Shown here piece after piece: positions 59,351 through 64,000 of a stretch of 64,000 bases of DNA (its first letter is position 1; every line of letters begins with the position of its first letter). The DNA comes from Bradyrhizobium nanningense (GTDB lineage Bacteria; Pseudomonadota; Alphaproteobacteria; Rhizobiales; Xanthobacteraceae). The translations under genes and the position numbers were made by a program. Where the stretch lies: contig NZ_LBJC01000027.1 in assembly GCF_004114535.1 (NCBI RefSeq), positions 150,214 to 214,213 of the forward strand, given 5' to 3'. The notes beneath the pieces are model-generated. The model was given only the letters and a program-made list of their open reading frames with translations, had not been told where the DNA came from and searched no databases.

Positions 59351-60862
59351 ATGATTGTAGGCGGACCTGGCCGCATTTTGGTCCAAACGACGGCAGTCGT
59401 CCATAAGACGCATGCAGCGGCATCGCAATACGCACTAGCGGCCATCTCGGTTACGATTGCGTTCTCTCTTCGCTTCATTCTGGAACCGGTGCTTCGGGAT
59501 CAGGCGCCTTATCTGTTCTTCATGCCGGCTGTGCTGCTGGTCGCGGGTGCAGGCGGGCTCGGTCCCGGCATTTTGGCCACGGGCCTGAGCATCCCCGCCG
59601 TGTCCTACTTCATTGGAAGATTTGGCGTCGGCTGGCCCGAACTCCTCAATGGCGCAACATTTGTACTGATGGGAGTTGGTGCGGCGTGGATTGGGGGCGG
59701 CCTGAAGCAAGCGAATTCCCGCGCCGCGACGCGACAGGCCCACCTTCAGTCGATAATCGACACGATACCCGAAGCGGCGATTGTGATTAACGAGCAAGGC
59801 GCCATCCAATCCTTTAGCGCCACTGCCGAACAGATGTTCGGCTATGTCGCGGCTGAAGCCATCGGCAAGAATGTCAATCTACTGATGCCGTCGCCGTATA
59901 GGGAGGAGCATGACGGTTATCTCGAACGGTATCGCCGGACAGGAGAGCGCCACATTATCGGAATCGGCCGCTCAGTGGACGGGAGACGAAAGGATGGCTC
60001 GACGTTTCCTATTCAACTTTCCGTCGGGGAGGTTCGGATAGGCAGCGAACGCTTCTTTACCGGGTTCATCCGCGACATGACGGAAGTTCAGAAGACGCAA
60101 GCTCGCTTGCGCGAGCTCCAGTCCGAGCTGATCCATGTGTCGCGCCTGACCGAAATGGGCGAAATGGCCTCGGCCATCGCGCATGAAATCAATCAGCCAT
60201 TGTCGGCGGTTGCGAACTATTTGAAGGGCTCGCGCCGTCTACTAGATGACAACATAGATCCCCGAACGATTACGACTGTTAAGGGGGCGATGGACAATGC
60301 AGCGAAACAGGCTCTGCGCGCCGGGGAGATCATCCGACGCTTGCGTGAATTTGCGAGCGGCGGCGAGAGTGAAAAACAAGTCGGAAACATCGCGAAGATA
60401 ATCGAGGAGGCCGCTGCCCTCGCTCTCGTTGGAGCAAAGGAACGGGGCATCCGCGTTACATTCCAATTTGATCCCGAGGTCGATCTCGTCTTGGTCGAGA
60501 AAGTCCAAATCCAGCAAGTACTTGTGAACCTTATTCGAAATGCTATTGAGGCCATGGAGGACTGCAGCCAGCGCGAACTGACCATTCGTACGATGCCTGC
60601 GGAAGCAACGATGTTCGCGATTGAGGTGGACGACACCGGTTCAGGCATATCGGAGGAAATGGCGTCGAAGTTGTTTCAGCCGTTTGCGACCAGCAAGCCC
60701 CGCGGAATGGGAATTGGACTCTCAATTTCACGGGCCATTATCGAGGCGCATGGTGGCCGGATCGAAGCAAGTCCGCGCCTAGGCGGCGGAACGACGTTCA
60801 AGTTTACACTGCCAGCGTTACGGACTTCGGACCTCCAGGAACAGCCCGCGAGCTGCGTCTGA
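59351..60862 (+). CDS. FixL-like oxygen-sensing histidine kinase
   Basis: A 503-aa kinase. The N-terminus has about four TM segments (residues 25-115, DUF4118-like). PAS domain at about 130-250 with IVINEQGAIQSFSATAEQMFGY, LLMPSPYREEHDGYLERY and HIIGIGR; His201 aligns with the haem-ligating His200 of B. japonicum FixL, and the following GRRKDGSTFPIQLSVGE matches FixL closely. HisKA: AIAHEINQPLSAV with phospho-acceptor His278. HATPase: NLIRNAIEAM, DDTGSGI and GMGIGLSIS. The ATG at 59351 has GGGAG upstream. No fixJ-like response regulator follows, so its partner must be elsewhere. Confidence 0.9.
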   Translation: MIVGGPGRILVQTTAVVHKTHAAASQYALAAISVTIAFSLRFILEPVLRDQAPYLFFMPAVLLVAGAGGLGPGILATGLSIPAVSYFIGRFGVGWPELLNGATFVLMGVGAAWIGGGLKQANSRAATRQAHLQSIIDTIPEAAIVINEQGAIQSFSATAEQMFGYVAAEAIGKNVNLLMPSPYREEHDGYLERYRRTGERHIIGIGRSVDGRRKDGSTFPIQLSVGEVRIGSERFFTGFIRDMTEVQKTQARLRELQSELIHVSRLTEMGEMASAIAHEINQPLSAVANYLKGSRRLLDDNIDPRTITTVKGAMDNAAKQALRAGEIIRRLREFASGGESEKQVGNIAKIIEEAAALALVGAKERGIRVTFQFDPEVDLVLVEKVQIQQVLVNLIRNAIEAMEDCSQRELTIRTMPAEATMFAIEVDDTGSGISEEMASKLFQPFATSKPRGMGIGLSISRAIIEAHGGRIEASPRLGGGTTFKFTLPALRTSDLQEQPASCV

Positions 60863-60960
60863 ATTCGCTGTCTTGATGGAGAGAAGCGGTCCGCCCTATG
60901 CGCGGCGGTGGCATGCCCCAGCGCATCAGCGTCATCTCGGTCCCGGCCGACGTGCTCAAC

Positions 60961-61161
60961 CTAGATTATCCCCTTCTTGGTAGCCCGCAAGCTGCGGACG
61001 TAATATCCTTGTGTTTGAACGGCTGATCTTATCTCGTCGCTAACTTTGGAAACCCTTTTTCTGCTCTTACGCCACTTTTGTCTGGAGCTGAGCGTAGGTA
61101 ACGCAGAACCTTTGCTTAGGACGAGCAAGTCGCATTTATCGTTGCGATAGACATCAAACAT
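60961..61161 (-). CDS. Small basic conserved hypothetical protein
   Basis: A 66-aa basic protein starting MFDVYRNDKCDLLVLSKGSA and continuing KWRKSRKRVSKVSDEIRSAV and GYYVRSLRATKK. It resembles a short bradyrhizobial family. A longer in-frame start at 61290 adds 43 residues that look non-coding. GGGGGC precedes the chosen ATG. Function unknown; the charge suggests nucleic-acid binding. Confidence 0.55.
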   Translation of the reverse strand: MFDVYRNDKCDLLVLSKGSALPTLSSRQKWRKSRKRVSKVSDEIRSAVQTQGYYVRSLRATKKGII

Positions 61162-61322
61162 TTTTGCCCCCGCTGATCGTATCGAAGTAAACAGAAAATG
61201 TATTTCAGCTATCTTGATCGGCCAGCTTACTGCCTCTGATGGCGGCGCGGGTTGTAAATGTGCAACGCTCAGCACTTTCTGCTGCGCCACGCTCCAGACC
61301 GGGGAACGAACTCATGTCAGGC

Positions 61323-62165
61323 TTAGCGCACTAGCACACCTGCTGTCGCACGGCGGCAACCGCAAGAAGCGCCAGTCCACCACCTTCCAAGAATTTTGGA
61401 GTGCGCGAGCACTATGTAGACCATGCTCCTCCGTGGTTCTTCCTGAGCAAACTCGATCGACAACCAGAGCGGGAGCAGCTCCTGCTGTCCTGATGACAAG
61501 GATGCAAAGGGAATCTTTCGGCCGTCATCGGAAACAACGTACGCTTGATCCCGATTGAACATAATGTTGCCGCCGAAGAGCTTATGCATCAGCTCGTTTC
61601 GATTTCGCTGCTGCTGCTCAGAGGGCCGTTTGGCACGAAACACCAGGTTGCCTCGTTCGTCTCGAATGCTCGCAAAGAACCTCCCGAAGCGAACGGTCAG
61701 AGGATCGAGCATCCCACTGTATTCGAAAGCCGCAATTGCCTTTCCAATGCTTGTGAACAAGGACCGCCCGGCAGGAACGAAAAGCTGCCAATTCGCGAAC
61801 TCACCTTGAAGCTCACGCTCTAATCTCTCTCTGGCAGTAACTCGAAACCGATCCGGCTGGCGCTCGATCGGCCGGGCGTTAATTGGGACTTTGCCAGTGC
61901 TGCTTGAGACCTTCGACCTAAGTAGAGGCCCGGTATCCCTGTGCTGCGCAACTCGCGCTAGAACGTTGTTCGCACCGGGGCAGGTTATTTTAGTATGGAA
62001 CAATACTTCATGCCGGTGGGCCGCAGAGCAATCTGCGGCCATTTCGTTTTCTCTATCGTATCCGTGGTGCACTGAGCGATCAGGCGACGAGGCGCAAGTC
62101 GGCTTTCGCGGACATCGTAGGCGCAGGCTCGGCGATGATCCGTCGGAGCTCGGCTGCGACGCCAT
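61323..62165 (-). pseudogene. Remnant of an AAA/SMC-like ATPase gene
   Basis: The middle of this frame (about 61400-61960) reads like the C-terminal part of an ATP-binding protein: YSGMLDPLTVRFGRFFASIRD .. ELMHKLFGGNIMFNRDQAYV, then PFASLSSGQQELLPLWLSIEF, an ABC-type signature motif. Walker A is missing at the N-terminal side. After MVYI the expected Walker B (EEPEAHL-type) is replaced by unrelated residues. The first 90 codons also look non-coding. I read it as a doubly truncated remnant, perhaps from a defence or OLD/RecF-like gene. Confidence 0.7.
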
Positions 62166-62370
62166 CGAGCACGTTGCGCTTCTGGTTCATGCGCTTGGAC
62201 CGAACGTAGACCCCGGTCACGCGAGCGACCTTCTCGCCGTCGTCCTTGGTCACGGCATGGTCGAGGCATTTGGCAATGGCCGCGTCCGAGAAGCCGAGTT
62301 CACCGGCCAGCGTCGCAGCGGTGCGGCGCAGGTCGCAAGAAAATCGAGGCGAGACATACAGCTCCAGCAA
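62080..62370 (-). pseudogene. C-terminal remnant of a tyrosine-recombinase integrase
   Basis: A 96-aa frame with the integrase box-II-like sequence FSCDLRRTAATLAGELGFSDAAIAKCLDH and the region where the catalytic Tyr lies (VTGVYVRSKRMNQKR). The His of the usual HDLRRT is Cys here, and the N-terminal two-thirds with the first catalytic Arg is absent. It is therefore inactive. Such remnants mark the end of an integrated phage or island. Confidence 0.8.
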
Positions 62371-62421
62371 CCGTAAAGCCGCGCACTCGAAGCCGCCAAA
62401 CTCGGACTTCCTCTGAAACGG

Positions 62422-62697
62422 TCATCCCTCTTCTTTCAGGGCACGTACGCTCCCGCGCCTAATGGCTCTGCGGCTTTCGTCTTCGATCTGGGGACGACTG
62501 AGATGTCTCGTGAGCCGCCCTTCAGCGCCCCATCCGCGCCGCCTCGCGATCGGGGCTAACAGCAGGCAGGCCAAGTTCAACGCAATCAGCGCGATCAGTA
62601 GATAGAGGCCGTAAAACACGAAAATGCAGGACGCGCCCGCGACGATAAGGACGAGCAGAACGGTGGGCGGGATTCTGAAGCGAAACATGCTCACCAT
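62422..62697 (-). CDS. Small inner-membrane protein
   Basis: A 91-aa protein with a long hydrophobic region, probably two TM segments (VLLVLIVAGASCIFVFYGLYLLIALIALNLACLLL), then a basic tail (RRRGWGAEGRLTRHLSR). No family recognised. The start is ATG 62697 or the ATG three codons later. Confidence 0.65.
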   Translation of the reverse strand: MVSMFRFRIPPTVLLVLIVAGASCIFVFYGLYLLIALIALNLACLLLAPIARRRGWGAEGRLTRHLSRPQIEDESRRAIRRGSVRALKEEG

Positions 62698-62848
62698 GGT
62701 AACACAACGTCACCTAGGTTCGCGCCTCTCCAGGAACAAGGTTTGCAGACCGTTTAAGTCTGCTGGTGGCCCTATGCGTCAGATGATCCGCGAGGATTTG
62801 ATCGAGCTAAGCGAATTCGCCAAATCGATCCGCAAGAAGCTCCACTGA

Positions 62849-63233
62849 TGCAGCTCCAATGAGAGTGTGAAGGCGACTGAACGTCGCCTTTTGGCCCGAG
62901 CCTGACCTTAGCTCGGAGCGCCGCGAGGTCTGCTTCCTAAAGGTGACCCGAACAGGGCGATGCGAGCGGGCCAAGGCAGCTTTGACCTGTCCGGACATTT
63001 TGCAGTCGTGAGCCACGGCGCGGGTTTGGATCGGGACGTCCACTTCGATTTTGACGGGAACCTTTTCCCTTCAAAGCCATCCAAGAGAGCAGCAGGCAGA
63101 GCGCCGATCAGACGGGTGGGACACGCGAACAATGCGGACGCACGCATTGGCATCGCAAGACGCTGAGCTACGGACACAGAGTGCATGTGCTCGAGGCGGT
63201 GAGACCTTTCGAGCTATCCCCAAGGAGGCACCA
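62849..63233. other. Intergenic region with a repeat copy
   Basis: 385 bp with no supported gene. It holds a repeat copy at 62883-62909 and the promoter region of the globin gene. Confidence 0.45.
62883..62909 (+). repeat. Interspersed repeat copy (GTCCGnTTnTGnCCC family)
   Basis: GTCGCCTTTTGGCCC followed by GAGCCTGACCTT; fits the pattern of the copies at 36-43 kb. Confidence 0.5.
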
Positions 63234-63788
63234 ATGGCAAGGGCTCTTTCGACTTCCATCACCCGACGAAACATCGTCGCAGGGTTGGCGATAACCGCTG
63301 TCCCACTGGCTTTGGCGACTGCGAACAACGTGCATGCGCAGGACAAGCAAACCGCGCCTGAGAAAAGTCTTTATGAGCGGCTGGGCGGCGTTGTCGCGAT
63401 TGCGGCGGTAGTGGACCACTTTAGCGATGCCGTCGTTAGGAATCCTATGGTCGGCCAGAAATCTAAGAATCCGCAGCTCCGAGAATGGCATACCAAGAGC
63501 TTGGAAAGGCTGCCCGGCCTCAAGTTCATGCGCACGCTATGGGTCTGCGACGTTTCGGGTGGGCCTTTCAAGTTCACAGCTACAAGGCCCGGCGCAACGC
63601 CGCTTGGCCTTGAGGAGGCCCACCGCAACCTCCGGATCTCACCCGCAGAGTTCGACGAGGTCGCAGCGGAACTCGGGCGGAGCCTGGATCACTTCAAGGT
63701 CCCGAAGCGTGAGAAGGCCGAAGTCCTGGAAGCCTTCGCCGCCCACAAAGATGAGGTGACCGCCGGTTATTTCGCTAAGCGCGGCTAA
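63234..63788 (+). CDS. Exported truncated haemoglobin (group I-like) with Tat-type signal
   Basis: A 184-aa protein. N-terminal twin-arginine signal (SITRRNIVAGLAITAVPLALA, cleavage near VHA-QD), then a truncated 2/2 globin: SLYERLGGVVAIAAVVDHF (helix A/B), VVRNPMVGQ, LWVCDVSGGPFKF, and proximal His130 in GLEEAHRNLRIS. AAGGAGG lies directly before ATG 63234. The family binds O2 or NO through haem. Export of a globin by the Tat route would place it folded with haem in the periplasm, which is unusual. Confidence 0.85.
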   Translation: MARALSTSITRRNIVAGLAITAVPLALATANNVHAQDKQTAPEKSLYERLGGVVAIAAVVDHFSDAVVRNPMVGQKSKNPQLREWHTKSLERLPGLKFMRTLWVCDVSGGPFKFTATRPGATPLGLEEAHRNLRISPAEFDEVAAELGRSLDHFKVPKREKAEVLEAFAAHKDEVTAGYFAKRG

Positions 63789-64000
63789 ACCACCATGTCC
63801 TCCAGAGGATCCCGCCACGGCTAAAGCCGGGCGGAGTTGTTAAGCTGCGCGCCGACGAGGCGATCGACTAAGGCTGCGAGCTGCTGCGTTCCGACGGGGT
63901 CCGCTCTTGCTGTTGTCTAATCGCTACCGGGGCGTCAAGCATCTAATCGCTGAGGAGACACTGCCGGGTGCATGGTTGTCTTCGCGGTCGGCATCAGCCG
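63789..64000. other. Right end of window, nothing identified
   Basis: 212 bp after the globin gene without a recognisable gene, terminator or RNA. Confidence 0.4.

Noticed and set aside
60898..61026. Short plus-strand frame after the FixL-like kinase (..PQRISVISVPADVLNL..)
   Set aside because: Could be a relict, but it overlaps the minus-strand small gene and is too short and signal-poor to call, and it is not a FixJ.
62080..62370. Functional integrase
   Set aside because: Only the C-terminal third is present and the motif His is replaced by Cys, so it cannot be active.
62774..62848. Possible 24-codon gene MRQMIREDLIELSEFAKSIR..
   Set aside because: Coherent helical peptide but no initiation signal and no supporting context.

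Overview
The window is high-GC, densely coded alphaproteobacterial DNA that reads as a Bradyrhizobium-type (Nitrobacteraceae) chromosome. The evidence is a FixL-type haem PAS kinase, GcrA, CoxD/CoxE-like proteins, many small bradyrhizobial hypothetical proteins, and several families of short palindromic intergenic repeats. No rRNA, tRNA or CRISPR array was recognised.

Layout. (1) 1.8-16.3 kb is a purine and ureide uptake and catabolism block. It holds a DUF3830 protein, PuuE-type allantoinase, a UraD-UraH fusion, a xanthine dehydrogenase-like enzyme whose FeS and Mo domains are fused with a separate FAD subunit, an 8-oxoguanine deaminase-type amidohydrolase, a complete BMP-family ABC importer, a Tsx-like outer-membrane channel and a CMP/guanine-deaminase-fold enzyme. 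Together these describe purine entry through the outer and inner membranes and oxidation or deamination toward allantoate. No uricase is visible. (2) 16.5-28.3 kb is mixed: an unrecognised 457-aa protein, a MoxR/VWA pair, a quinone oxidoreductase, an S24 repressor module with GcrA, phasin, a small cytochrome c and a hydrolase. The S24 repressor and its two flanking genes share a palindrome placed inside each promoter. (3) 28.4-34.4 kb pairs an FhaC-type two-partner-secretion transporter with a divergent FecR protein and a CHASE2-PAS-GGDEF-EAL protein. (4) 34.4-45.3 kb is more loosely packed accessory DNA: arginase, GNAT, an ABC-type binding protein, CsbD, a 15-repeat RTX-like protein, a LysM-like protein and many repeats. 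(5) 45.4-49.2 kb is one giant gene with a degenerate receiver, a LuxR HTH, a membrane segment and a 240-bp tandem repeat array. (6) 49.7-54 kb has an NRAMP-like transporter and a set of small stress and envelope genes. (7) 54-62.7 kb looks like a decayed island: an IS110 transposase, a gene broken by an amber codon, an AAA ATPase remnant, an integrase remnant and tiny ORFs, interleaved with a cold shock protein and a FixL-like kinase. (8) The window ends with a Tat-exported truncated haemoglobin.

Regulation seen in the sequence includes five sites matching the general-stress sigma EcfG promoter (GGAAC-N16-CGTT, or GCAAC/GGAAA variants). These lie before csbD and several small envelope/stress genes. 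There is also a TAGCA-AA-TGCTA palindrome before the NRAMP-like gene. All functional calls come from reading the translated sequence by eye; no database search was run.
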